Positions 8,438 through 18,477 of a stretch of 64,000 nucleotides of DNA are shown here, in pieces (positions within the stretch are counted from its first letter, which is position 1; each line of letters opens with the position of its first letter). The notes below the pieces were generated by a model. The model was given only the letters and a program-made list of their open reading frames with translations. It searched no databases and was not told where the DNA came from. The position numbers and the translations under genes were made by a program. Source of the stretch: Azospirillum halopraeferens DSM 3675. Its GTDB lineage: Bacteria > Pseudomonadota > Alphaproteobacteria > Azospirillales > Azospirillaceae. Location: NCBI RefSeq assembly GCF_000429625.1, contig NZ_KE386929.1, positions 1 through 64,000 of the forward strand. The letters are read 5' to 3'.

Positions 8438-11400
8438 TCAGACGCTGAAGTACTTGGCCCGCGGGTGCAGGATGACGATGGCGGAGGTGCTCTGTTCCGG
8501 ATGGAGCTGGGACTCGTCCGACATCTCGACGCCGATGCGGCCGGCGTCGAGCAGGCGCAGAAGCTGGTCCTGGTCCTCGACCCGCGGGCAGGCGGGATAG
8601 CCGAAGGAGTAGCGGGAACCGCGGTAGCCCTGCTGGAGCAGCTTGTCCTTATCGCGCGCGTCCTCGGCGGCGAAGCCCAGTTCGGCGCGGATGCGGGCGT
8701 GGACGTACTCCGCCATGGCCTCGGTCATCTCCACCGACAGGCCGTGCAGGTAGAGATAGTCCTGATAGCGGTTGGCGGCGAACCAGTCCCGCGCCACCTC
8801 CGACGCGTGCTGGCCCATGGTGACCACCTGCAGCCCGATGACGTCGCGCTCGCCCGCGTCGACGTCGCGTACGAAGTCGGCGATGCACTCCCCGTCCTCC
8901 TTCGCCTGGCGCGGCAGGGTGAAGCGGGCGACCTCGCGCTCCCCGTCCTCGGCGAAGAGGATCAGGTCGTTGCCCTCGCCCGCCGCCTTCCAGTAGCCGT
9001 AGACGGCCTGCGGGCGCAGGATCTCCTCCTGCGCACATTGGCGCAGCAGCCGGTCCAGGATCGGCCGCAACTCCTTGCGCGACCATTCCATGAACTGGTC
9101 CAGCGTGCGGCCGTCCTTGCGGTAGCCCCACTGGAGCTGGAAAAGCATGCGCTCGTTCAGGTAGGTGACCAGTGTCTTCAGCGGCACGTGCTCCAGCACG
9201 CGCGGCCCCCAGAAGGGCGGCGGCGGCACCGGCACGCCGTCGGCCAGGCGCGTGCGCCGGGCCCGGGCCGCGGGCAGGTCGGCGGGGCCGGTGGCCGCCT
9301 CGGTCGGCTGGCCCAGGGTGCGGCGGCGGTTCACCGGTTTGCCCTGCCGCTTCACCTGCTGGATGGCGAGGTGGTTGTCGAAGGCGCCGGTGACCACCCG
9401 GTCCATCAGCGTCAGCCCATCGAAGGCATCACCGGCGTAGGCGACCCGGCCGCTGCCATAGGCGCGCACGCAGTCCTCCTCCACATAGCCGCGGGTCAGC
9501 GCCGCGCCGCCCAGCAGCACCGGCACGTCCAGCCCCTCGCGCGTCATCTCCTCCAGGTTCTCGCGCATGATCACCGTGGACTTGACCAGCAGGCCGGACA
9601 TGCCGACGGCGTCGGCCCTGTGTTCCTTGGCGGCCTGGATGATGGCGGTCACCGGCTGCTTGATGCCCAGGTTGACGACCTTGTAGCCGTTGTTGGTGAG
9701 GATGATGTCGACCAGGTTCTTGCCGATGTCGTGGACGTCGCCCTTCACGGTGGCCAGCACCATGGTGCCCTTCTGCTGGCCCTCCGCCTTCTCCATGAAC
9801 GGCTCCAGGAAGGCGACGGCCGCCTTCATGGTCTCCGCCGACTGGAGCACGAAGGGCAACTGCATCTTGCCGGCGCCGAACAGGTCGCCCACCACCTTCA
9901 TACCGTCGAGCAGCAGGTCGTTGATGATGGCGATGGGCGAGTGCGTCGCCATCGCCGTCTTCAGGTCGTCCTCCAGCCCGGTGCGGTCGCCGTCGATGAT
10001 GCGCTGCTTCAGGCACTCCTCGATCGTGTCGGGGCGGGTCTTCTTGCGGGCGTCGGCGGCCTTGCGGCCCTCGAACAGAGCGATGAAGGCTTGCAGCGGG
10101 TCGTATCCCTCAGCCCGGCGGTCGAAGATCAGGTCTTCCGCCACCTTGACCTCGGTCTCCGGAATCCGGTGCAGCGGCAGGATCTTGGAGACGTGGACGA
10201 TGGCCCCGGTCATGCCCCGCCGCACCGCATGGTCCAGGAAGACCGAGTTCAGCACGTGCCGCGCCGCCGCGTTCAGGCCGAAGGAGACGTTGGACAGGCC
10301 GAGGATGATCTGGCAGTCCGGCATCTCCCGCGCGATGGCCTCGATCCCCTCCAGGGTCCAGATCGCCAGCTTGCGGTCGTCCTCATTGCCGGTCGCGATG
10401 GTGAAGGTCAACGGGTCGAACAGCAGATCGGCGGGGTCCAGCCCGTATTCGTTGACCGCCAGATCGTAAAGGCGCCGGGCAATGGCCAGCTTGCGGTCCG
10501 GCGTCTTGGCCATGCCATCCTCGTCGATGGTCAGGGCGATCACGGCGGCGCCGAATTTCTTGGCCAGTTCCAGGCGCTTGCGGGCCGGCTCCTCGCCGTC
10601 CTCGAAGTTGATGGAGTTGAGGATGGCCTTGCCGCCGTAGAGCTGGAGCGCCTGTTCCAGCACCGGGAACTCGGTGGAATCGATGACCAGCGGCGCGGTG
10701 ACCGAGCCGACGAAGCGCCGGATCACCGCGTTCATCTCCGCCACCTCGTCGCGGCCAACGAAGGCGGTGCAGACGTCCAGGGAGTGGCTGCCCTCCTTCA
10801 CCTGCTCACGCGCCATGTCGACGCAGCCGTCCCAGTCGTGCCGCTCCTGCAGCTCCCGCCACTTCTTCGATCCGTTGGCGTTGCAGCGCTCGCCGATGGC
10901 GAAGAAAGCGTTCTCCTGGCGCAGCATCACCTGCGAGTAGAGCGACGACACCGCCGGCACCCAATGGACCGTGCGCCCGCGCGGCGCCGGCCGGTGGGCG
11001 CCGGCCGGCGCCAGCTTGCGCAGCACCGCGTCGGCGGCGGCGATGTGCGGCACGTTGGTGCCGCAGCAACCGCCCACCAGATTGACGCCGTCCTCGGCGA
11101 CGAAGCGCTCCAGCCAGGTGCCGAAGTCCTCGGGCCGCAGGGGGTAGTGGGTCTTGCCGTCCACCAGCTCCGGCAGGCCGGCGTTGGGCTGGACGGAGAT
11201 CAGGCCGGGCCAGTTCCGGGCCAGCCAGCGCACGTGCTCGCTCATCTCCAGCGGCCCGGTGGCGCAGTTGAGGCCCAGCAGCGGCACGTCCAGCGCCTTG
11301 ATGGCGGTGGCGGCGGCGGCGATGTCGGTGCCGACCAGCAGGGTGCCGGTGGTCTCCACCGTCACCTGCACGAAGACCGGCGTGTCGGTCCCCGCCTCCC

Positions 11401-11929
11401 GCCGCGCGCGCTTGACGCCGTTGACCGCCGCCTTGATCTGCAACGGGTCCTGGCAGGTCTCGATGAGGATGGCGTCGCAGCCGCCGGCGATCTGGCCGGT
11501 GGCCTGGACGTAGAAGGACTCCTCCAGCGCGGGATAGGCGATGTGCCCCAGGCTGGGCAGCTTGGTGCCCGGCCCGATGGAGCCCAGCACGAAGCGGTCG
11601 CGCCCGTCGCCGAAGCCCTCCGCCGCCTCGCGGGCCAGCTCCACCGCGCGCTTGTTGATCTCGAACGCCTTGTCCTCCAGCCCGAACTCGCCCAGCGTCA
11701 CCGGCGAGGCGCCGAAGGTGTCGGTCTCCACCATGTCGGCGCCGGCCTCGTAATAGCCCCGGTGGATGTCGCGCACGATGTCGGGGCGGGACAGGGGCAG
11801 GATGTCGGTGCAGTTCTCGTGCCCCCAGAAATCCTTCTCGACGTCGAGGTCGAGCACCTGGATGCGGCTGCCGAAGCCGCCGTCGCACAGGAGAACGCGG
11901 TCACGCAGGGTGTCGAGAATGTGGGGCAT
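8438..11929 (-). CDS. metH: Cobalamin-dependent methionine synthase
   Basis: Transfers a methyl group from 5-methyltetrahydrofolate to homocysteine using a cobalamin cofactor. The 1163-residue protein has all four modules in order: homocysteine-binding barrel with the zinc ligands in LNCATGP and GGCCGT (Cys288/Cys289); pterin-binding barrel; cobalamin-binding Rossmann module with DVHDIGKNLV, where His733 is the lower axial cobalt ligand; and the C-terminal AdoMet-dependent reactivation domain with RYSFGYPACP. The length is slightly below the E. coli enzyme (1227) but nothing essential is missing. The gene is the last of a minus-strand group with sahR, metF and a DUF29 gene, 36 bp downstream of the latter. 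Confidence 0.97.
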   Translation of the reverse strand: MPHILDTLRDRVLLCDGGFGSRIQVLDLDVEKDFWGHENCTDILPLSRPDIVRDIHRGYYEAGADMVETDTFGASPVTLGEFGLEDKAFEINKRAVELAREAAEGFGDGRDRFVLGSIGPGTKLPSLGHIAYPALEESFYVQATGQIAGGCDAILIETCQDPLQIKAAVNGVKRARREAGTDTPVFVQVTVETTGTLLVGTDIAAAATAIKALDVPLLGLNCATGPLEMSEHVRWLARNWPGLISVQPNAGLPELVDGKTHYPLRPEDFGTWLERFVAEDGVNLVGGCCGTNVPHIAAADAVLRKLAPAGAHRPAPRGRTVHWVPAVSSLYSQVMLRQENAFFAIGERCNANGSKKWRELQERHDWDGCVDMAREQVKEGSHSLDVCTAFVGRDEVAEMNAVIRRFVGSVTAPLVIDSTEFPVLEQALQLYGGKAILNSINFEDGEEPARKRLELAKKFGAAVIALTIDEDGMAKTPDRKLAIARRLYDLAVNEYGLDPADLLFDPLTFTIATGNEDDRKLAIWTLEGIEAIAREMPDCQIILGLSNVSFGLNAAARHVLNSVFLDHAVRRGMTGAIVHVSKILPLHRIPETEVKVAEDLIFDRRAEGYDPLQAFIALFEGRKAADARKKTRPDTIEECLKQRIIDGDRTGLEDDLKTAMATHSPIAIINDLLLDGMKVVGDLFGAGKMQLPFVLQSAETMKAAVAFLEPFMEKAEGQQKGTMVLATVKGDVHDIGKNLVDIILTNNGYKVVNLGIKQPVTAIIQAAKEHRADAVGMSGLLVKSTVIMRENLEEMTREGLDVPVLLGGAALTRGYVEEDCVRAYGSGRVAYAGDAFDGLTLMDRVVTGAFDNHLAIQQVKRQGKPVNRRRTLGQPTEAATGPADLPAARARRTRLADGVPVPPPPFWGPRVLEHVPLKTLVTYLNERMLFQLQWGYRKDGRTLDQFMEWSRKELRPILDRLLRQCAQEEILRPQAVYGYWKAAGEGNDLILFAEDGEREVARFTLPRQAKEDGECIADFVRDVDAGERDVIGLQVVTMGQHASEVARDWFAANRYQDYLYLHGLSVEMTEAMAEYVHARIRAELGFAAEDARDKDKLLQQGYRGSRYSFGYPACPRVEDQDQLLRLLDAGRIGVEMSDESQLHPEQSTSAIVILHPRAKYFSV

Positions 11930-11965
11930 GGGACGGGGATTCGCTTTCGGTTTTCCTGGTTCGGT

Positions 11966-12439
11966 TCAATCAAGGCCGTGGCGGTTCAGCGGCCACCATG
12001 ACTCGTCAAGAAGCTGATCGAGGGAATAAGGGCAGTCATCGGGAAGAAGCCGTTCATCGACGCGGTCCTGGCCCAGCCCATCGATGGCGAAGCTGCGACC
12101 GCGCCGGAACACACCGTCCAGTGCGATCCGCCGCCGCAGGCTCGGGCTGTCTTCCAGCGCATCGACGGCCGACGCCCGCTGCTCGCGCACCGTTTTACGC
12201 CAGCCGCCGCGCGGTTCGGCGGCGGGCGAAAACTCCAGCTTCAGGAGGTGTTCGACAATGCGGGCGAGATGGCTTCCGACCGTCCGCAGGTCGCTCTTGC
12301 CCATATCCTCGATTTCCTCCGCAATGTGTTCCCAGTCGATGGAGGTATTGCTCCGCTGCTGCGCCGCCTCGCGCAGCAGGCGGGCCTGTTCCTGCGTCCA
12401 GGCGTAGTGGTCCTCGTCGTAGGCGTGCCGGCCGCTCAT
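11966..12439 (-). CDS. DUF29-family protein inside the methionine operon
   Basis: A 157-residue protein of the DUF29 family, recognisable from YDEDHYAWTQEQARLLRE at residues 7-24, IDWEHIAEEIEDMGKSDLR and the repeated WR/VR segments behind it. It is mostly helical and soluble. DUF29 proteins are abundant in cyanobacteria and alphaproteobacteria and have no established function. Here it lies between metF (61 bp upstream) and metH (36 bp downstream), all on one strand, so it is presumably co-transcribed. Whether it contributes to methionine metabolism or is a passenger cannot be told from sequence. Confidence 0.75.
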   Translation of the reverse strand: MSGRHAYDEDHYAWTQEQARLLREAAQQRSNTSIDWEHIAEEIEDMGKSDLRTVGSHLARIVEHLLKLEFSPAAEPRGGWRKTVREQRASAVDALEDSPSLRRRIALDGVFRRGRSFAIDGLGQDRVDERLLPDDCPYSLDQLLDESWWPLNRHGLD

Positions 12440-12500
12440 GGTCGTCCTCCCCGCGCCGCATGGATGGGCGACTCTAACATGGGTGTGCCGCTCCGACGGA

Positions 12501-14371
<1,871 letters not shown>

Positions 14372-14410
14372 GGCCTGCGGTCCGCCTCGCTCCGGTGAGA
14401 TCCGGATACA

Positions 14411-14439
14411 GATATAAAGATATCTTTATACAGCGTAAA
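14411..14439 (-). promoter_or_regulatory. Promoter of the sahR-metF-metH operon
   Basis: Reading on the minus strand, TTTACG (14439-14434) and TATATC (14416-14411) are separated by exactly 17 bases, a plausible sigma-70 promoter. The predicted start of transcription is about 30 nt upstream of the ATG at 14371. Nearly the whole spacer is the SahR palindrome, so bound regulator would block polymerase. Confidence 0.55.
14413..14430. promoter_or_regulatory. SahR operator palindrome
   Basis: TATAAAGATATCTTTATA is a perfect 18-bp palindrome and conspicuously AT-rich in a 70% GC region, 42 bases upstream of the start codon of the ArsR-methyltransferase gene. It occupies the promoter spacer and overlaps the -10 element. 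The shape fits an ArsR-family dimer site and agrees with what is known of SahR sites in proteobacteria. Autoregulation of the whole operon is the natural reading. Confidence 0.75.
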
Positions 14440-14700
14440 CAGAATTCGCTTGCGGCTCCGGGACGAGGCGCCCGACACGACACCTATAACGGCCGTGCAA
14501 CACCCGACCGGCGCCGGTGAAACCCCGGCTTCCGCGCACTGGCCAAACGGTTGAGCCTGTGCTACGCACGAAAAGGGCGAACGTCGGCCGGGCTACCGAG
14601 ACGGCGTGCGTCCGCCGTGAAGACCGATGCGACGACCCTGTCTCCCTGCCCCTCGCAGGACCGGACGCGGTCCGACCAGAGATGAGAGCTGTTGACCTCC
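14431..14700. other. Divergent intergenic region between sahR and mlaA
   Basis: Apart from the minus-strand promoter and operator at its left end, this 270-bp stretch holds no gene. The promoter of mlaA must lie here; TTGAGC at about 14551 followed by a weak -10 is a possibility but not convincing. No riboswitch-like structure was recognised. Confidence 0.35.
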
Positions 14701-15480
14701 ATGAAGCTGGCCAGCCTGCGATCCCTCCTGCGCGCCGCAACGGCGGCGACCCTCTCCCTCGCCTTCGTCGGGTGCGCGTCGCTGCCACCGGACGATCCGG
14801 CCGCTCGCGACGCCTATTACGAGGCGAACGACCCGCTGGAGCCGATCAACCGGGCCATCTTCGGCTTCAACGAGGCCGCGGACATCCTGATCCTGGAACC
14901 GGCGGCCAACAGCTATCGCCTGCTGGTGCCGGATCCGCTGCGCGATGCCGTCCAGGCGTTCATCCTCAACCTGTTGAGCCCGCTGGTGATCGCCAACGAG
15001 CTGCTGCAGGGCAATTTCGAGGACGCGCAGGTCGCAACGGGCCGCTTCATCACCAACACCGTGCTCGGTGCGGGCGGCATCGCCGACGTGGCCACGGTGG
15101 CCGGCATGCCGTACGAGCCCGAGGACTTCGGCCAGACCCTTGGCGTCTGGGGAATCGGCAGCGGTCCCTACATCGTCCTGCCCATCCTCGGCCCGTCGAA
15201 CCTGCGCGACGCCACCGGCCGCGCGGTCGACACCGTCGCCGATCCGGTCCGCATCTGGGCCTACAACACCGACAACAAGGGCTTCCTCGTCGGCCGTGCC
15301 GTCACCGGCGCCGTGGACACCCGGTCGCGGGTGATCACGGAAGTGAACGATCTGCGCCGCAACTCCGTTGACTATTACGCCGCCGTGCGCAGCCTCTATC
15401 GCCAGCAGCGCCAGGCCCTGATCAACGACAGCGCGGCACCGCAGTCCACCCCGGAGTTTCCGGATTTCAAATCGCAATGA
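14701..15480 (+). CDS. mlaA: MlaA/VacJ-family outer-membrane lipoprotein
   Basis: Outer-membrane component of the Mla system, which removes phospholipids from the outer leaflet and passes them to periplasmic MlaC. The 259-residue protein begins with a lipoprotein signal peptide ending AFVG|C, with Cys25 as the lipidation site. The MlaA core follows: NDPLEPINRAIFGFNEA, the TGRFITNTVLG segment, GVWGIGSGPYIVLPILGPSN and DTVADPVRIWAYN. ATG 14701 is used; a TTG three codons upstream is less likely. mlaC follows 70 bp downstream, giving an mlaA-mlaC pair separate from the inner-membrane ABC components, which are not in this window. Confidence 0.92.
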   Translation: MKLASLRSLLRAATAATLSLAFVGCASLPPDDPAARDAYYEANDPLEPINRAIFGFNEAADILILEPAANSYRLLVPDPLRDAVQAFILNLLSPLVIANELLQGNFEDAQVATGRFITNTVLGAGGIADVATVAGMPYEPEDFGQTLGVWGIGSGPYIVLPILGPSNLRDATGRAVDTVADPVRIWAYNTDNKGFLVGRAVTGAVDTRSRVITEVNDLRRNSVDYYAAVRSLYRQQRQALINDSAAPQSTPEFPDFKSQ

Positions 15481-15550
15481 CCGTGGCCGCATTGGCCACG
15501 CGTCGTATGACCGTTGACAAGGGACGCTCCGCCGCCACCTTCATGTCGCC

Positions 15551-16165
15551 ATGCTGACACGCCGCACCTTCGCCGCCACTGCGGCCCTGCTCGCGCTTAG
15601 CGGCTGGGTCGCAGCCCCGTCCTTCGCCCAGCCCGCCGACGCGGGTGCCCGCGACTTCATCGAAAGGCTGGGGAACGAGGCGATCTCCACGTTCGCCCGG
15701 ACGGATCTGTCGCGCCAGCAGGCGCTGAGCAGCTTCACCCGCCTGCTGCACGAAGGCTTCGATGTGCCCTACATCGGCCGCTGGGTGCTCGGCCGTCACT
15801 GGAACGCCGCGACGCCGCAGCAGCAGCAGGAGTATCTGAACCTGTTCGAGCGGCTGATCGTCGACACCTACGCCAACCGTTTCCTGGAATATTCCGGCGA
15901 GACCTTCCGCATTGCCGGCTCCCGTCCCGAGGGTGAACGGGACACCATGGTGCAGACCCAGATCGTCCGCCCGGCCGGTCCGCCGGTGCAGGTGGAATGG
16001 CGGGTGCGCCAGCAGGCGCCGGGCACCTTCAAGATCATCGATGTGGTGGTCGAGGGGGTGAGCATGGGCGTCACCCAGCGCTCCGAGTTCGCCTCGGTCG
16101 TGCAGTCGCGCGGCGGCATCACCGGCCTGATCGACGCCTTGCGCAGCCGCGTCTCCCAGGGCTGA
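15551..16165 (+). CDS. mlaC: MlaC-type periplasmic phospholipid-binding protein
   Basis: Soluble periplasmic carrier that shuttles phospholipids between MlaA and the MlaFEDB complex (Ttg2D/toluene-tolerance family). The 204-residue length is typical. It starts with a signal peptide containing TRRTFAATAALLALSG, whose twin arginine suggests possible Tat export, cleaved near FAQ|PADA. Mature-domain features are FVPYIGRWVLG-like DVPYIGRWVLGRHW, QQEYLNLFERLIVDTYANRF and VEWRVRQQAPGTFKIIDVVV, characteristic of the family. Gene order with mlaA and the terminator at 16191 argue for a two-gene operon. Confidence 0.92.
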   Translation: MLTRRTFAATAALLALSGWVAAPSFAQPADAGARDFIERLGNEAISTFARTDLSRQQALSSFTRLLHEGFDVPYIGRWVLGRHWNAATPQQQQEYLNLFERLIVDTYANRFLEYSGETFRIAGSRPEGERDTMVQTQIVRPAGPPVQVEWRVRQQAPGTFKIIDVVVEGVSMGVTQRSEFASVVQSRGGITGLIDALRSRVSQG

Positions 16166-16190
16166 CCCCGCTTGCGCTTTCACCGGCTGA

Positions 16191-16220
16191 AGCCCCTCCC
16201 CCGTCCGGGAGGGGCTTTTT
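16191..16220 (+). terminator. Rho-independent terminator after mlaC
   Basis: Perfect ten-base inverted repeat AGCCCCTCCC (16191-16200) and GGGAGGGGCT (16207-16216), followed by a T-run. The histidine-kinase gene ends at 16220 from the opposite direction, so the structure may serve both. Confidence 0.85.
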
Positions 16221-17620
16221 CATGCGCCGCCCACGGCCACCTGCGACAGCGGCAGGGAGATGCGGAAGACGGCACCCTCCGGCACCCTCCGCTCCGCCCG
16301 GACGGTGCCGCCGATCTGCCGGGTTAGCGTGGTGATGATGCGCATGCCCAGGTTGGCGCTGCGCTGAAGATCGAACTCCGGCGGCAGACCGGGGCCGTCA
16401 TCCGCCACCGCGAATTCCAGGTCCGATCCCGCGGACCGCAAGGTGACGGTCACCGTCACGGGCCGTCCGGCCGCGTGCTTGACGGCGTTGGTGATCAGTT
16501 CGTTGGCCACGAGGCTCAGGGGAATCGCGATGTCGATGGGCAGTTCCACCGTCTCGGCATCGAGCCGCAGGGTGCACGCGCTCGCACCACCGGATGCGCT
16601 GATGAGATCGTCGCACAGGCCGCTCAGATAGGCGGACAGTTCCACGCTCTGGAACCGCTCGGTCTGATAGAGCCGGCCATGCACCCTGGCCACCGCATGG
16701 ATGCGTCCGATGGCGTCGCGGAAGTGATGGCGCAGGCGCTCGTCGGTGATGCCGCGCAGTTGCAGGGACAGAAGACTGGACACCAGGTGGAGGCTGTTCT
16801 TGATGCGATGGTTCACCTCGCGCAGCAACAGGCTCTTGTGCTCCAGAGCTCGCTGTAGGTCCGCCTGCACCCGCTTGCGCTCGGTGATGTCCCGCAGGAT
16901 GCCCGTGACGAAGCCGGTGCCCTCGGCGGTCCACGGGGCGACCGATAGCTCCAGGGCCACCACGCTGCCGTCCTTGCGCCGTCCCGTGCCTTCAAAGGGT
17001 GCTTCACCGGGTCGGCCGGCGGCCGACAGCCAACCGTCGGCGGCATCGCCCAGCAGAGTCGCGATGGGCATTCCCGCCGCCTCCGCCGCGGTATAGCCGA
17101 ACTGGCGCTCCGCCGACCGGTTGATCCACTGGATCCTGCCGGTGACGTCAGAGGTGACGATGGCGTCGGGTGCGGTGTCCACCACCGCACGGTAGCGTGC
17201 CTCGCGGCGTTCCCGCAGAAAGCGGTCACGTTCGGCCTGGACGGTTACGTCGGTGATCTGGATGAGGCACAGCGGGCCGCCGCCGGCATCGATGCGGCGC
17301 ACGGTGGTGTTGTGGACCATCGGCGTGCCGTCGGATCGCCGCAGATCGAACAGAAAGCGGTTCAGCGTGTGCGACAGGACCGCCGGCGCTCCCGTGGTCA
17401 GCGCGTCGTCTATGGCGACCTGCACCCGCGATTCCGGCAGGGCGGGGAACACGGCCTTCAGCTCTCCCTCCAGCACATCGCCGGCGCAGCGACCGGTGGC
17501 GCGCTCCATCCAGGCGTTCCACGCCAGGACGCGCAGAGCCGGATCCAGCACGATGACTCCGCCATCCAGGCCATGCAGAACGGCGTACAGCATCGCCGAC
17601 GGGTCACGCAGTCGGTCCAC
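16220..17620 (-). CDS. PAS-PAS sensor histidine kinase, HisKA_2 type
   Basis: A 466-residue soluble sensor kinase without membrane segments. Two PAS domains are seen: residues about 10-130 (GGVIVLDPALRVLAWNAWME) and about 140-260 (APDAIVTSDVTGRIQWIN, ending with the PAC motif GILRDITERKRVQ). The kinase core is of the HisKA_2 class, with phospho-acceptor His271 in LLREVNHRIKNSLHLVSSLL and an ATPase domain with SLVANELITNAVKHA and VADDGPGLPP. Kinases of this class often work in general stress or light/energy responses. The gene overlaps the upstream cheC-like gene by 17 nt, so the two are translationally linked. No response regulator is adjacent; the input signal is unknown. Confidence 0.9.
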   Translation of the reverse strand: MDRLRDPSAMLYAVLHGLDGGVIVLDPALRVLAWNAWMERATGRCAGDVLEGELKAVFPALPESRVQVAIDDALTTGAPAVLSHTLNRFLFDLRRSDGTPMVHNTTVRRIDAGGGPLCLIQITDVTVQAERDRFLRERREARYRAVVDTAPDAIVTSDVTGRIQWINRSAERQFGYTAAEAAGMPIATLLGDAADGWLSAAGRPGEAPFEGTGRRKDGSVVALELSVAPWTAEGTGFVTGILRDITERKRVQADLQRALEHKSLLLREVNHRIKNSLHLVSSLLSLQLRGITDERLRHHFRDAIGRIHAVARVHGRLYQTERFQSVELSAYLSGLCDDLISASGGASACTLRLDAETVELPIDIAIPLSLVANELITNAVKHAAGRPVTVTVTLRSAGSDLEFAVADDGPGLPPEFDLQRSANLGMRIITTLTRQIGGTVRAERRVPEGAVFRISLPLSQVAVGGA

Positions 17621-18248
17621 GCCGCGCCTCGATGGAGATGTCAGAGATGAAGCGGTGGATCAGTTCGCGCAGGGCATTGAGGGACGGCAGGTCCATCAGC
17701 AACGCCAGGTAACCGCGGATGTTGCGGCTGCGGACGGAGAAGTCGATGTAGAGCAGGAGCACCAGTTCCGCCGCCGGTTCCGGCCGGACCGGACCGAGCA
17801 GAACCGTCGGTCCATCACCGCGCACCACACTGGGCAGCGATATGTCGAGGCTCTCGTGCAGGGCGTTGGCGATCACCGACAGGCAGCCGTTCAGGATGAC
17901 GTTGCCCATCTCGGTCAGCGCCTCCTGCTCCAGGTCGACGATCTCCTCCAGATCGTGATCGTCGCCGACCGCCGCGCGCACCAGTTCCAGGCTGTTGACT
18001 TCGGGAAAGATCAGCAGCGCCCGGCCGGAGAAGCGGCCCTCGAAACTCTGGCTCACCGCCACGAAGGGCGACGGACCGCTGCGGGTCAGGGCCTGCACCG
18101 CCGCGTCGCGAGCGACCACGCGCACCGAGGGAACCGACAGGGATACCTGTTCGCGGATCATGCGGCTGAGGTGCGTCGCCGCGCGCCCCACTCCCATGTT
18201 CACCAGCTCCGCCAACGCGTCGTGCTCCAGCTCGTCCAGATCGATCAT
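17604..18248 (-). CDS. CheC-family CheY-P phosphatase
   Basis: A 214-residue CheC-like protein predicted to dephosphorylate a response-regulator receiver. Both active-site helices keep the E-x2-N pair: AELVNMGVGRA (Glu14, Asn17) and TEMGNVILNG (Glu113, Asn116), so it should be a two-site CheC rather than an inactive relative. A beta-rich middle with ALLIFPEVNSLELVRA completes the fold. ATG 18248 is selected because the family begins there; the frame extends far upstream without similarity. It overlaps the downstream histidine-kinase gene by 17 nt. This pairing, with no che operon around, suggests a dedicated phosphatase-kinase module rather than classical chemotaxis adaptation. Confidence 0.88.
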   Translation of the reverse strand: MIDLDELEHDALAELVNMGVGRAATHLSRMIREQVSLSVPSVRVVARDAAVQALTRSGPSPFVAVSQSFEGRFSGRALLIFPEVNSLELVRAAVGDDHDLEEIVDLEQEALTEMGNVILNGCLSVIANALHESLDISLPSVVRGDGPTVLLGPVRPEPAAELVLLLYIDFSVRSRNIRGYLALLMDLPSLNALRELIHRFISDISIEARRGPTA

Positions 18249-18477
18249 GAGGTGTCCCCGGTGCGCCGCACCGCAGGACGGTGCCCTCCGACCGCGGCGT
18301 CTTCGAAGATGGCGATGGGGATCAGCAGCGGTCAAGTGTGTCTTTCGGCATCGCGCCGGGCAGAAGTCTGCCCCTTCCGGTCGAAAATCATCACATGCGG
18401 GCACCGCAAACGATGACGGCCGGGCGTGGACGCGGCATACTTGCGCTCCGGTACACCTTTGCCACGATTGCCGTTCC

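Noticed and set aside
8465-12001. Plus-strand frame of 1178 codons opposite metH
   Set aside because: Very long antisense frames are common at 70% GC. Its translation is Ala/Val/Gln-rich repetitive sequence without motifs, while metH on the other strand is complete.
14372-14700. SAM or SAH riboswitch upstream of the methionine operon
   Set aside because: Less than 35 nt of leader is predicted between the promoter and the start codon, and no riboswitch-like helices were seen; control by the palindrome explains the region.
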